A stretch of DNA of 53,812 bases. Source: Clostridium sp. ZS2-4 (lineage in GTDB: Bacteria > Bacillota > Clostridia > Clostridiales > Clostridiaceae). Below, in pieces: positions 20,244 through 29,030 of the stretch; the stretch's first letter is position 1; each line of letters opens with the position of its first letter. The stretch spans positions 1 through 53,812 of the forward strand of contig NZ_JAPPRQ010000033.1 of NCBI RefSeq assembly GCF_026719745.1, in the 5' to 3' direction. The notes beneath the pieces are model-generated. The model had not been told where the DNA came from, did no database searches, and saw nothing but the letters and a program-made list of their open reading frames with translations. The position numbers were made by a program, and so were the translations under genes.

Positions 20244-20373
20244 AATATTCCCCCTTGATTTTTATTTCTTTATTTATTTTACATTCATTACTTTTTTATT
20301 CTTTATTACTATAATTTACATTACTTTTATTAATTTTTCAAGCTATTTTGGTAAAATTTATATATTTAATACA

Positions 20374-20412
20374 AAAAAATCCATTAAGGCTTTAAGCCTT
20401 AATGGATTTTTT
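20374..20412 (-). terminator. Terminator after the third mcp gene
   Basis: An 18-bp perfect stem (AAAAAATCCATTAAGGCT, 20374-20391, complement 20395-20412) with a 3-base loop and flanking A/T tracts, just past the stop at 20417. Confidence 0.88.
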
Positions 20413-20416
20413 ACCA

Positions 20417-22453
20417 CTATATTCTAAATTTATCTATTTCACTCTTAAGATTATCTGCAAGTTCTTTTGAAACTTGCGCATATTCTGCAATTTTTTCTAT
20501 TGAAGCTAATTGTTCTTCTGTAGATGCAGATATTTCTTCTGTACTTGCTGATGTTTCTTCTGTTACTGCTGATATATTAGATATGGCATTCATTATTTCA
20601 TCTTTGCTCTCTTCCATATCTTCAGCGTAATTTTTAACCTGATTCATCCTGTCAACTAAAATTTCAAGAGATTTTGAAGTTTCCTTAAATATATCACTTG
20701 TATTTTGGATTGATTTATTTTGTTCTCCAGATATATTTTTTACCTCTTCCATTGTACTAACAGCATTATTAGATTTTTCTTGTATATTTCTGATTAGTTC
20801 TTTTATCTCATTAGTTGCTGCTGCTGTTTCTTCTGATAATTTTCTTATTTCAGCAGCTACAACCGCAAAGCCTTTTCCAGCCTCTCCAGCTCTTGCTGCT
20901 TCTATGCTTGCATTTAATGCTAATAAATTAGTTTGACTTGATATATTGTCAATTAAACCTGTTATAGATTCTGCATTATTTGCATACTGACTTACATCTA
21001 ATATAATATCGTTTATCTCTGATGATTTGGTCATACTCTCTAGTGTTTTTTCATCTAACACCTTAATTATATTTAATCCTTCTTCACTTAGTTCATTTGT
21101 ATCATTAGAAATATTGTGTAATTCTCCAATTAATTCATTAGTATTTTCTATTCTTACACCTAAATCGTCGCTCTTATTAGCCATTACTTCAGTATCCCTA
21201 GCTTGATTTGAAGCACTAATAGCAATTTCATTGATAGCTTCTGCTACTTCACCAGCTACTTTAGATGAATTATTTGCAACTTCCAATAATTCATATGAAG
21301 ACTCATTAACAGTATCAGCTGATTTTTTTATACTGCTTATTAAAGCTTTCATATCATCCTGCATCTTAGAAATAGCTTTTCCAAGTTGTCCAAATTCATC
21401 TTTTCTATTAATAATCTTTTCTGATACTTCTTTTGTAAAATCTCCTGTTGCAATAATTTCCATATGTTCCACTGAAGAAAGTATTGGGTCTGTAACTATT
21501 TTTGAAATATAAGTAGATAGTCCTATTACTATTATTAGTATTATGAACAGCATAATTCCTATAGTTATCATCATACTATTAGCATCTTTCTTCATATCTG
21601 CTGTTGGAATGGTTATAAGCAAAGTCCAGTTAGGAGTGTTAGGTATATTTGCATATAATCCTACTGCTTCTGCACCATCAGGTCTAATATAATGCCCTCT
21701 TCCGCTCTTACCTGAAACCATTTCCTTACCTAAAAGTTCAAATTTTTCAAAACCTGCTTCAGATGATTTTAAAACATTCAACTTCATTCTAAGATTGTCA
21801 TCTGGATGAGCTATAAAAAGTCCCTCTCCATCTATTACTGAACCAAATGCTGTTCCCACTTTTATTTTTCCCGACATTTCAGTTAAAGTATCTAATAGAA
21901 TAGTGGCTCCTAGAACTCCTACTATTTGTCCATCTTTTTCTATTTTATGTGCAACTACAAATATGTTTTTACCTGTAGCTTTGGAAATTAAAGCATTAGT
22001 GACTACCGCATCTTTTTTTCTACTGATTATGTCTTTAAAATATTCTCTGTCTGAAATATCCTCCTCAGTACCCATGGTGGTCCACATTTTACCGTTTTTA
22101 TCAGATACAAAATACATTTCAATTTCATCCATTTGTTCTTTAGCATGAATTAACTCTGACTTATACAAGGCTGAATTCATAGATTTTATACTATTCTCTT
22201 CTGATAACAATTCTAATTCTTTAATATTTCCTTTTAACCACTCACCTATTTGTGCACTGCTGGCTTCAACAATTTTACTGCTCATAGTCTCGGTTAAAGG
22301 TACGATAGTATTGTTTACCTTTACATAAATCATAGCTGCCAATACAAGTAATAGTACTGTAATTGATATGCCAAACCAAGCTATAATCTGAGTTTTAACC
22401 GATTTGGACGACTTAGGTTTCTTTATTTGTTTTGTTAAGTCCTTCAATTTCAT
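20417..22453 (-). CDS. Methyl-accepting chemotaxis protein, different dCache ligand site
   Basis: About 678 residues: TM1 (about 22-45), dCache (about 50-300) containing [21 protein letters not shown] and [16 protein letters not shown]2 (about 305-327), HAMP, and a signalling domain with [20 protein letters not shown]. The amino-acid motif of the two downstream receptors is not present, so the ligand differs and is unknown. The ATG at 22453 behind GAGAGGGG is preferred. The ATG at 22489 has its GAGG only one base ahead and lies next to the expected start of the candidate sigma-D transcript. Confidence 0.92.
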   Translation of the reverse strand: MKLKDLTKQIKKPKSSKSVKTQIIAWFGISITVLLLVLAAMIYVKVNNTIVPLTETMSSKIVEASSAQIGEWLKGNIKELELLSEENSIKSMNSALYKSELIHAKEQMDEIEMYFVSDKNGKMWTTMGTEEDISDREYFKDIISRKKDAVVTNALISKATGKNIFVVAHKIEKDGQIVGVLGATILLDTLTEMSGKIKVGTAFGSVIDGEGLFIAHPDDNLRMKLNVLKSSEAGFEKFELLGKEMVSGKSGRGHYIRPDGAEAVGLYANIPNTPNWTLLITIPTADMKKDANSMMITIGIMLFIILIIVIGLSTYISKIVTDPILSSVEHMEIIATGDFTKEVSEKIINRKDEFGQLGKAISKMQDDMKALISSIKKSADTVNESSYELLEVANNSSKVAGEVAEAINEIAISASNQARDTEVMANKSDDLGVRIENTNELIGELHNISNDTNELSEEGLNIIKVLDEKTLESMTKSSEINDIILDVSQYANNAESITGLIDNISSQTNLLALNASIEAARAGEAGKGFAVVAAEIRKLSEETAAATNEIKELIRNIQEKSNNAVSTMEEVKNISGEQNKSIQNTSDIFKETSKSLEILVDRMNQVKNYAEDMEESKDEIMNAISNISAVTEETSASTEEISASTEEQLASIEKIAEYAQVSKELADNLKSEIDKFRI

Positions 22454-22500
22454 AAATTTTATACCCCTCTCATTTTTAGTGTAAAACATTCCTCACTATA

Positions 22501-22527
22501 TTATCGACACAAATCGCCAAACTATTA
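22501..22527 (-). promoter_or_regulatory. Candidate sigma-D (FliA-type) promoter of the third mcp gene
   Basis: On the minus strand, TAAT (22524-22527), a 15-bp spacer and GTCGATAA (22501-22508) closely match the motility sigma factor consensus TAAA-N15-GCCGATAA (10 of 12). A weaker match (TCAA-N15-GGCGATTT) lies 10 bp upstream. Chemoreceptors are typical members of this regulon. Confidence 0.55.
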
Positions 22528-22582
22528 ATACTTTTGACAAATTTATAACATATAATGATTTTTTTAAATTTTAATATAAAAT

Positions 22583-22670
22583 AATAAAAAAGCCAAGAAA
22601 ATCTTGGCTTTTTTATTATAGGCTGTTGACACTTTGTCAATAGCCTGAGTGATTTCATTAAAAATCACTC
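22583..22670 (-). terminator. Terminator and two extra hairpins after argF
   Basis: Going away from the argF stop there are three hairpins: GAGTGATTT/AAATCACTC (22647-22670), AGGCTGTTGACA/TGTCAATAGCCT (22620-22646, one mismatch) and a 16-bp stem AATAAAAAAGCCAAGA (22583-22598 with 22602-22617). The last is followed by a T-rich tract on the minus strand and is the likely terminator. Confidence 0.8.
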
Positions 22671-22686
22671 CTTTTTATTCACTCTT

Positions 22687-23679
22687 TTATAAAGTTGCCA
22701 CCATAACAGCTTTTATAGTATGCATTCTGTTTTCAGCTTCGTCAAAAACTATGGAATATTTACTTTCAAATACTTCATCAGTTACTTCCAATCCATCCAG
22801 ACCATATTTTTCATATACTTCTCTGCCCACTTTTGTTTCTAAATTGTGGAAAGCTGGTAAACAATGCATAAACTTAACATCTTTATTCTCAGTTTTCTTT
22901 ATAACATCCATATTAATCTGATAAGGAGTTAATATATCTAATCTCTTTTGCCATTCTTCCTCTGGTTCTCCCATTGATACCCATACATCTGTATACAGCA
23001 CATCTGCATTTTTAACCCCACTGTCAACATCTTCTGTAAGTGTAATTTTAGCTCCCGTTTCCTCAGCTACCAACTTACACTTAGCTACCAAATCTTCTTC
23101 TGGAAATAACTCTTTTGGAGCTACAATTCTAAAGTCCATACCCATCTTTGCTGCACCAATCATAAGAGCATTTGCCATATTGTTTCTTCCATCACCAAGA
23201 TAAGCAAAGGATATTTTATTTAAAGGCTTATCAAAATGTTCTTTTATAGTTAAAAAATCCGCCAATATCTGAGTTGGATGATCTTCATTAGTAAGACCAT
23301 TCCATACTGGAACTCCTGAATATTCTGCTAAAGTTTCAACAACTTCCTGTCCAAAGCCTCTATATTCTATTCCGTCATACATTCTTCCAAGAACTCTCGC
23401 TGTATCCTTAATTGATTCCTTTTTCCCCATCTGGCTTCCTGAAGGTCCGAGATAAGTTACATGAGCTCCCTGATCATAAGCAGCAACTTCAAAAGCACAT
23501 CTCGTTCTTGTAGAATCCTTTTCAAAAATCAACGCTATATTTTTTCCCTGAAGATTTTTAGTTTCTGTTCCAGCATATTTAGCTTTTTTAAGCTCTGCTG
23601 CTAAATCTACTAAAAAATTTATTTCTTTTGATGTAAAATCCATCAAAGTTAAAAAACTTCTATTTTTTAAATTAAACAT
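22687..23679 (-). CDS. argF: Ornithine carbamoyltransferase
   Basis: 330 residues of normal length. The carbamoyl-phosphate site STRTRC is near residue 57, HPTQ near 134, and the ornithine-site motif HCLPAFHN near 270. The enzyme interconverts ornithine plus carbamoyl phosphate with citrulline. It lies 169 bp downstream of arcA in the same direction, so it may act catabolically (arcB) in the arginine deiminase pathway. It also has its own promoter with an ARG-box-like palindrome, which suggests arginine-responsive control. No carbamate kinase or arginine/ornithine exchanger gene is in the window. GGGGGTATTCTT precedes the ATG. Confidence 0.95.
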   Translation of the reverse strand: MFNLKNRSFLTLMDFTSKEINFLVDLAAELKKAKYAGTETKNLQGKNIALIFEKDSTRTRCAFEVAAYDQGAHVTYLGPSGSQMGKKESIKDTARVLGRMYDGIEYRGFGQEVVETLAEYSGVPVWNGLTNEDHPTQILADFLTIKEHFDKPLNKISFAYLGDGRNNMANALMIGAAKMGMDFRIVAPKELFPEEDLVAKCKLVAEETGAKITLTEDVDSGVKNADVLYTDVWVSMGEPEEEWQKRLDILTPYQINMDVIKKTENKDVKFMHCLPAFHNLETKVGREVYEKYGLDGLEVTDEVFESKYSIVFDEAENRMHTIKAVMVATL

Positions 23680-23713
23680 AAGAATACCCCCTTATAAACA
23701 GTAGCCAAATTCA

Positions 23714-23759
23714 TGTATATTTATACAGAAATTATACATCTTTATTAACGTTTTGTCTA
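23714..23759 (-). promoter_or_regulatory. argF promoter with ARG-box-like palindrome
   Basis: On the minus strand, TAGACA (23754-23759), a 17-bp spacer and TATAAT (23731-23736) form a good sigma-A promoter. The palindrome TGTATA-TT-TATACA (23714-23727), together with TATACAT over the -10, resembles the short AT-rich ARG boxes bound by ArgR/AhrC. It overlaps the start site, as a repressor site would. ArgR binding is an inference. Confidence 0.55.
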
Positions 23760-23848
23760 TATTTTTTTATATTTATACTGTTTTAAATTATAAATATTCA
23801 CAATAACTTTTCTTCTTTTTCCTAAACTCAATGCCACACCTATTCTCC

Positions 23849-25054
23849 CTAAACATCTTTCCTGTAGATTGGCATTGACATACATCTTGGACCTCCTCTT
23901 CCTCTTGACAACTCTGAAGATGCTATGGATATTACTGATACATTATTCTTATCCAATATCTCATTGCTTACATAATTTCGCTCATAAGTTATCACTTTTC
24001 CTGGTGCAATAGCTAAAGTATTTGAACCATCATTCCACTGTTCTCTAGAAGCCACTATTTTATCTCCACCACCGCATCTTATAAGTTTTACATCTTTCTT
24101 TACATATTTAGACAATATTCTTTGAAGACTATCTACCTCTTCATGTATTACAATTTCTTTATTTTTATGATCATACCTTATAGCATTTACCTTTATACTC
24201 TCTTCAATGTTAGGATGAAGTATAAATTTATCATAGTCTACCATAGTAAATACTGTATCTAAATGCATAAAAGCTCTTCGTTTAGGTATTTCAAACATTA
24301 ATACTATTTTAAAGCTTTCCCCTTTTTCAAATATATTCTTGGCAATTCGCAAAATAGCTCTATTATCACTTCTCTCACTATGTCCTATTGCAAGAACTTC
24401 TTTCGACAAAACTAACTCATCTCCGCCCTCTATACAATATTCATCATCTCTATCATACCATTTAGGAATATCTTTATCCTTAAACAAAGAATGATATTGA
24501 AAAATATACTTTGCAAAAATAGTTTCTCGTCTTCTCGTTATTGTTTTCATTGAGTTTATAGTTATTCCTCTTCCAACAGAAGCAAATGGGTCTCTTGTAA
24601 AATACAAATTAGGCATAGGATTCATAACAAATGGATATTCCCTATCATCTTCACTTATGCCTAATTCTTTAAATCTAAGCCCAGCCATTACTTTGAGGAT
24701 TATATCCTTTTCAGGCATATCCTTGAAATAATCTTTTATTCTATTTTTAACCACTTCTTCTTTAACACTACTTTCATTTATTACTTCTCTTAAAAATCTG
24801 TCCTTAACCTCCTCATTCTTTATGCTTTCAGCACTTAAATCCTCAAGATATAAAACTTCTACCCCATTTTCCTTAAATACTTCAGCAAATTTATCATGCT
24901 CCTCTCTTGCTATCTTCAAATAGGGTATGTCATCAAACAATAGTATTTTCAAATATTCAGGAGTTAAATTCTCCACTTCTTCTCCTGGTCTATGTAAAAG
25001 CACCTTCTTAAGCTCACCTATTTCTGAATAGACATTTATAATATTTTTACTCAT
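23849..25054 (-). CDS. arcA: Arginine deiminase
   Basis: 401 residues with the amidinotransferase fold. Active-site landmarks are FTRDPFASVG near 152, CIEGGDELVLS near 208, the HLDTVFTMVD segment near 265, and the nucleophilic Cys in RGRGGPRCMSMP close to the C-terminus. It converts arginine to citrulline and ammonia, the first step of the fermentative ADI pathway that yields ATP and raises cytoplasmic pH. With the next gene for ornithine carbamoyltransferase it forms the core of that pathway. Start ATG behind AGGTGTTGT. Confidence 0.96.
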   Translation of the reverse strand: MSKNIINVYSEIGELKKVLLHRPGEEVENLTPEYLKILLFDDIPYLKIAREEHDKFAEVFKENGVEVLYLEDLSAESIKNEEVKDRFLREVINESSVKEEVVKNRIKDYFKDMPEKDIILKVMAGLRFKELGISEDDREYPFVMNPMPNLYFTRDPFASVGRGITINSMKTITRRRETIFAKYIFQYHSLFKDKDIPKWYDRDDEYCIEGGDELVLSKEVLAIGHSERSDNRAILRIAKNIFEKGESFKIVLMFEIPKRRAFMHLDTVFTMVDYDKFILHPNIEESIKVNAIRYDHKNKEIVIHEEVDSLQRILSKYVKKDVKLIRCGGGDKIVASREQWNDGSNTLAIAPGKVITYERNYVSNEILDKNNVSVISIASSELSRGRGGPRCMSMPIYRKDV

Positions 25055-25199
25055 TACAACACCTCAACTTATAACTTACTTTGTAAATTTATATATCTTC
25101 ATTATAAATTTATGAAACTTATCATCTCATTTATATCTACATATTTTCCCCAATTAGCATTTAAAATCACATTGATTTTTAAATTTTCAGAATTTCACA

Positions 25200-25262
25200 C
25201 AAAAAAATAAGCATCCGCTCATATCACCTGCCCTTCACAGATTAAATATGCATGGGTGCTCC
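25200..25262 (-). other. Possible structured terminator between the DUF1836 gene and arcA
   Basis: On the minus strand, GGAGCACCCATGCATA is followed about 40 bases later by GAGCGGATGCTTATTTTTTT. AGCACCC and GGATGCT can pair with one mismatch and precede a run of T. The intervening GTGAAGGGCAGGTGATATGA is unusually GC-rich for this genome. It could be a large-loop terminator or an uncharacterised RNA. I could not match it to a known riboswitch. Confidence 0.4.
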
Positions 25263-25296
25263 TTCTATTCACTCTGACTATTTTTAGTTAATTGTA

Positions 25297-25893
25297 TTAT
25301 TTCTTCTCTCCGTATTCATCTACAATTTTCTTAGCTAATTTCTTTGTAGCGCTTGCTTGGGCTATTAAACTCATTACAACTAAGAAAACTAATATTCTCT
25401 CTTCGTCCTCTTGATTAAGATTACTCTCGGCTATAAATTTCTTAAGCTTTTCTTCATTAAATGCCTCAATGTTTATAAAATCATCAAAACTTTCATTCTG
25501 AATTTTATCAAATATTTTATATGCCTTTTCCCAAGAAATTATATCGTCACTTCTATCATTTATTTCATTGAAAGCAAGACCAAAAACCTTCTTAATTTCT
25601 TCTGTAGTAAGAATAGGTCTCATGTAGCTTAAAAGCACCAATTGTGCTAAATGCAGCTTGGTATATCCTCTCTTTTTACCATCTTCTGGCTTAGATATAA
25701 CATCATTCTTAATATAGTTTTGAACAATATTATTTGTATATTTTTCTTCTTCAAATCTATCATTTAAATAATCAATAACTTGAGATAGAAATAAATCATA
25801 TTGAGGTAAATCATCATAAGCAACTAAATTATTTTGAGAAATTTCTTTTGCTAACTTATTTATGTCTTGTAAAATAAAGCCTCTTTTCTCCAC
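25297..25893 (-). CDS. DUF1836 family protein
   Basis: 198 residues matching the DUF1836 pattern: LPQYDLFLSQVIDYLNDRF, then YTNNIVQNYIKNDVISKPEDGKKRGYTK (a MerR-like helix-turn-helix look), then LAQLVLLSYMRPILTTEEI. The family is common in clostridia and bacilli, has a DNA-binding-like N-terminal part and no established function. It begins with GTG at 25893 behind GGAGGTGAT. It is a single gene, with a 562-bp intergenic region upstream. A role as a transcriptional regulator is a guess from the fold. Confidence 0.8.
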   Translation of the reverse strand: MEKRGFILQDINKLAKEISQNNLVAYDDLPQYDLFLSQVIDYLNDRFEEEKYTNNIVQNYIKNDVISKPEDGKKRGYTKLHLAQLVLLSYMRPILTTEEIKKVFGLAFNEINDRSDDIISWEKAYKIFDKIQNESFDDFINIEAFNEEKLKKFIAESNLNQEDEERILVFLVVMSLIAQASATKKLAKKIVDEYGEKK

Positions 25894-26455
25894 TTATATC
25901 ACCTCCAAGTTTCCATAATAACACTAATTCATTTATAAATAAAATTCATCTACTCTGTTTTTTTACAGCATTATTTATCCATTCATCTTCATAATATATT
26001 ATAAGGTATTTATAACCTTATTACAAGTTGAATTATGCCCTTATAATTATTTCTTATACCACTTGTTTTAATACGACAATTATTCTTATTTTTTGAAAGT
26101 TTTAATCATTTGAAATAAAACTTTCAAAATTAATCTTTATTAATATTTTTAAAAGTTATTCACATTTGGGTACAAGTTATTCACATTTTCTGTGGATAAC
26201 TCAAGTTATCCACTATACTATTGATTTTATTCGAATACAAAACTTAATCAAATAACTTTTTCCACATTATCCACATGCCCTTGTTGATAACTTGTTAAAA
26301 TTTTGTGGAATAAATCGAGTTATTTTTTATGTAAAACTTCATTTTTTATATAATTCTTTAGTTTTATGTCTTTTAATCAAATATTGCTTTTACATTTTAT
26401 GTAAGTATTTTCATAATGTTTAATAAAACATTAAATTTTTATATTTTTCTTAATG
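25894..26455. other. 562-bp intergenic region with a DnaA-box cluster
   Basis: No gene is seen. From left to right it holds the promoter side of the DUF1836 gene, a perfect 14-bp hairpin (TTTTGAAAGTTTTA, 26091-26104, with 26116-26129), the DnaA-box cluster at 26156-26312, and a very A/T-rich stretch (26313-26455) running to the end of the CCA-enzyme gene. Confidence 0.7.
26156..26312. promoter_or_regulatory. Cluster of DnaA boxes
   Basis: Within 157 bp I see TTATTCACA at 26156 and 26177, TGTGGATAA (reverse TTATCCACA) at 26191, TTATCCACT at 26206, TTTTCCACA at 26258, TTATCCACA at 26267, TGTTGATAA (reverse TTATCAACA) at 26282 and TGTGGAATA at 26304. Two are perfect consensus boxes and the others mostly differ by one or two bases. 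An A/T-rich stretch follows. No dnaA gene is in the window, so this is more likely a DnaA-titration or regulatory cluster than the main oriC. Confidence 0.75.
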
Positions 26456-27835
26456 TTATAAACAACTCCTTATCCCCTTAATCATTTTAACAGCATCTTC
26501 TTTACTGTTAATTTCCTCATAATAAGTAAATCTGTCTAACTCTTCTAAAATGTATTTAATCTCCTCGCCCTGTGCTCCTGTAAGTTCTATTATTTCTTTA
26601 CCATTCAAAAATTTATTATCCTTTACTTTTCTAAATAAACCATATTCTTTGAATAACCTTTCTAAATAGGCTATAAACTCAGCTTCTTCATTATCAGGGT
26701 CATATAACATCTTTGTCGCATGTATATCACAATATGAAAGAGTCAGTATATATGGTATATACTCATCATATCTGCAAAACAATTTGTAAAAGCTCTTTTT
26801 ATATTTTTTTATTTTATTCTTACAAAGTCCTAATGGATACATATGAGCTTCTGTTAGCTTTTCAACAAATTTCTGTGCCCTCTTTGGAAATCCCAGTTTT
26901 CTGCAAACTTCTCCTATAATCCTGGCCCCTACTTTATCATGTCCAATGAAACTCACCTTATCTCCATTTTTAACATAACATTTGACCTTTCCAATATCAT
27001 GAGAAAAAGCTGCAAAAGCCATATAAATTTTAATAGGAAGCTCTCCCAGCTTTTCATCAAATATGTTCAAATCCAATCCATCTATATGCAACCTTCCCTC
27101 AAGAATTTCAGTAAAATTCTTATACACTAAATTCATATGAGTAAAAGCATCTTCTATATGGTATCTACATTTTCCAATAGTTTTTAATTCCTCAATATAA
27201 GGCATCAAATGCTTCAACACACCATACTTCTCTAACTCCTCAAAAGCTTTACTATCTTTGTCCTCTTCTAAAATTCTTATAAACTCATTAAAAATTCTTT
27301 CTTTAGGGCAATTCTTTATATATTTACTTTCTTCTATAATATGTTCTTCGCAAGCTTTACTAAAATGAAAACCATATTTTATAGCTAATCTTTCAGCTCT
27401 AAGTATTCTTATTCTGTCATTTTTTATGCTGTCTTCACTTACTTCATGAATAGTCCTGCTTTGAAGGTGATTTCTTCCTTTGTAAGGATCTATTATCTTA
27501 TTCTCTATAAGCTTTAGAGCTATTGCATTAATTGTAAAATCCCTATAGCTTAAATCTTCTTCTATACTGTTCCCTTTAAGTTTAGCTATGTCTAAAATTT
27601 TATCTTCTATTACAGCTCTATATATTCCCATTTCTTGTTTCAGTTGAAAGACACCATATCCCCTTTGTCTTAACTCCTCAACAAATGTTTCTATATCTCC
27701 ATCATAAACAATATCTATATCTTTTGGATTGTTTCCAGCTTTCATAAGCTTATCTCTAACATATCCACCTACTATATAAGCCGCTACTTTATGTCTCTTT
27801 AAAATTTCCTTTATGTCATCTATTATAAAATTCAT
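26456..27835 (-). CDS. cca: CCA tRNA nucleotidyltransferase / poly(A) polymerase family with HD domain
   Basis: 459 residues. The class II nucleotidyltransferase head carries VGGYVRD (near 22) and the catalytic KDIDIVYDGD (Asp39/Asp41). Then follow SYRDFTINAIAL (near 96), the RILRAERLAIKYGF tRNA-binding region, and an HD domain with AAFSHDIGK near 275. The family adds CCA or A residues to tRNA 3' ends; the HD domain may supply phosphohydrolase activity. It stands alone with long non-coding DNA on both sides. GCAGGTGAAATT precedes the ATG. CCA-adding versus partial (A-adding) activity cannot be told by eye. Confidence 0.85.
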   Translation of the reverse strand: MNFIIDDIKEILKRHKVAAYIVGGYVRDKLMKAGNNPKDIDIVYDGDIETFVEELRQRGYGVFQLKQEMGIYRAVIEDKILDIAKLKGNSIEEDLSYRDFTINAIALKLIENKIIDPYKGRNHLQSRTIHEVSEDSIKNDRIRILRAERLAIKYGFHFSKACEEHIIEESKYIKNCPKERIFNEFIRILEEDKDSKAFEELEKYGVLKHLMPYIEELKTIGKCRYHIEDAFTHMNLVYKNFTEILEGRLHIDGLDLNIFDEKLGELPIKIYMAFAAFSHDIGKVKCYVKNGDKVSFIGHDKVGARIIGEVCRKLGFPKRAQKFVEKLTEAHMYPLGLCKNKIKKYKKSFYKLFCRYDEYIPYILTLSYCDIHATKMLYDPDNEEAEFIAYLERLFKEYGLFRKVKDNKFLNGKEIIELTGAQGEEIKYILEELDRFTYYEEINSKEDAVKMIKGIRSCL

Positions 27836-28285
27836 AATTTCACCTGCTCTTTGTAATATTTTAGCCTTAATTATATCACATTAACTTAATAACTATTTAC
27901 CATTACCAGCAAACTTAAGTTTAAAATTAAATATAATAAAAACTCTATTGGTAATATAATCAAAATGAACTTTTTCTTATTTTTTACATTTTCAGAATTA
28001 TTTTAACCTTCTTTGCTTTCTTTTTAAATCTTTAGAAAATTATAACATAACATAAATTGAAAACATTTGGGTTGTTAACATATTTTGAAAGTTAAATAAC
28101 TAATTTCAAAAATACTTTCGACAACAACTTGTCTATTATCCATTAAATTACTATTTTATTATCCAATGCTCCGCCCCTTGTCATTCCCTATATTTTACTA
28201 TGTAATATTACCTTTGAAGCTTGTATCAACCAGATTCCTTGATATATCTGTTTTGAAGCCTATAGTAAAAATTTGTATTTTGTTT
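27836..28285. other. Long AT-rich intergenic region upstream of abrB
   Basis: About 450 bp without a convincing reading frame, RNA gene or repeat. It has scattered TTATCCA words that do not reach DnaA-box quality and a few GC-richer bases (CCGCCCCTTGTC near 28171). I see no recognisable riboswitch. Confidence 0.6.
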
Positions 28286-28295
28286 TTAAAAAATA

Positions 28296-28324
28296 TTGAC
28301 ATTTGAATAATTTGGTAGTATATT
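28296..28324 (+). promoter_or_regulatory. Upstream sigma-A promoter of abrB
   Basis: TTGACA (28296-28301), a 17-bp spacer and TATATT (28319-28324): a perfect -35 and near-perfect -10 about 150 bp before the abrB start. Confidence 0.7.
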
Positions 28325-28385
28325 AACTTTAGATGGAAGTTAATAAGAAATTTGTAACTTAATCAAAAAAAAATCAATTTATATA

Positions 28386-28444
28386 TTGACTTCTTTTGTC
28401 AAACTTGCTATTATTTAAGTAGGACGATGTCGAAAGATGTAGAA
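28386..28444 (+). promoter_or_regulatory. Proximal abrB promoter followed by tandem Spo0A boxes
   Basis: TTGACT (28386-28391), a 17-bp spacer and TATTAT (28409-28414) form a second promoter. Just downstream, TGTCGAA (28428-28434) is a perfect Spo0A box and TGTAGAA (28438-28444), 10 bp further on, is a second. In Bacillus subtilis two 0A boxes downstream of an abrB promoter mediate repression by Spo0A-P, so the same control is likely here. Confidence 0.75.
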
Positions 28445-28473
28445 TGATAATAATTTTAAGGAGGAATAAATAG

Positions 28474-28722
28474 ATGAAATCAACAGGAGTAGTAAGAAGA
28501 GTAGACGAATTAGGAAGAATTGTTATCCCTATAGAATTAAGAAGAACTTTGGATATAGCTGAAAAGGATGCTTTAGAAATTTATGTGGACGGAGAACAAA
28601 TCATACTAAAGAAATATGAGCCAGCTTGTATTTTCTGCGGAGATGCTAGAAATGTTATAAACTACAAAGGTAAAAACATCTGCAAAAGCTGCCTAGAAAC
28701 TCTTAAAGAAGAAGTTAAATAG
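28474..28722 (+). CDS. abrB: AbrB/SpoVT-family transition-state regulator
   Basis: 82 residues. The N-terminal swapped-hairpin DNA-binding domain MKSTGVVRRVDELGRIVIPIELRR (about 1-50) is almost identical to classical AbrB. The C-terminal part has two Cys pairs (CIFCGD and CKSC, about 55-75), found in many clostridial homologues and possibly metal-binding. It represses stationary-phase and solvent- or sporulation-related genes during growth. AAGGAGG lies ahead of the ATG. Two promoters and tandem Spo0A boxes precede it, and a terminator follows at 28740. Confidence 0.93.
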   Translation: MKSTGVVRRVDELGRIVIPIELRRTLDIAEKDALEIYVDGEQIILKKYEPACIFCGDARNVINYKGKNICKSCLETLKEEVK

Positions 28723-28739
28723 TATCATTATTAGAAATG

Positions 28740-28772
28740 AAACCTCCAAGTGTTATCTTGGAGGTTTTTTGT
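28740..28772 (+). terminator. abrB terminator
   Basis: 11-bp stem AAACCTCCAAG (28740-28750) with complement 28757-28767, followed by TTTTG. Confidence 0.9.
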
Positions 28773-28779
28773 TATAAAA

Positions 28780-29030
28780 AAATGTTGCGACGCAATTTTA
28801 TTCTAATCCCCAGTGACCAATCGCCAATCCCCAGCAAAGGATGTTTTGCTAATGCAAAACTAAGATTAAAATAAAACAAAATAGACTTAAAGTAGATATA
28901 ATCTATATTTAAGTCTATTTTAATTTATTTTTATCTAATTGTTCTTAATTGATTTTATCTTTTTTCTTTACGCTGGGGACTGGTTACTGGCGACTGGTGA
29001 CTAAAATAATGTTGCATAGCAACATTATTA
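28780..29030. mobile_element. MITE-like hairpin element, copy 1 (about 250 bp)
   Basis: Non-coding element sharing a near-identical core with 32531-32780. Its arms are long imperfect inverted repeats. The left arm, 28781-28834, contains CCAGTGACCAATCGCCAATC. The right arm, 28971-29030, contains GACTGGTTACTGGCGACTGG. Each arm ends in a small hairpin (TTGCGACGCAA on the left, GTTGCATAGCAAC on the right). In the middle a 14-bp stem AAAATAGACTTAAA (near 28879) pairs with TTTAAGTCTATTTT. The right end contains the stop codon of the NlpC/P60 gene. No transposase is encoded. Confidence 0.75.

Noticed and set aside
20221-20427. 68-codon plus-strand frame rich in Phe
   Set aside because: It lies over the mcp intergenic region and terminator, with composition typical of non-coding AT-rich DNA.
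26156-26455. Main chromosomal origin oriC
   Set aside because: The boxes and A/T tract fit, but dnaA, dnaN and rpmH are absent from the window. I keep only the DnaA-box cluster call.
27836-28290. Riboswitch or small RNA upstream of abrB
   Set aside because: No recognisable aptamer core or terminator-like pairing, only promoters near the gene.
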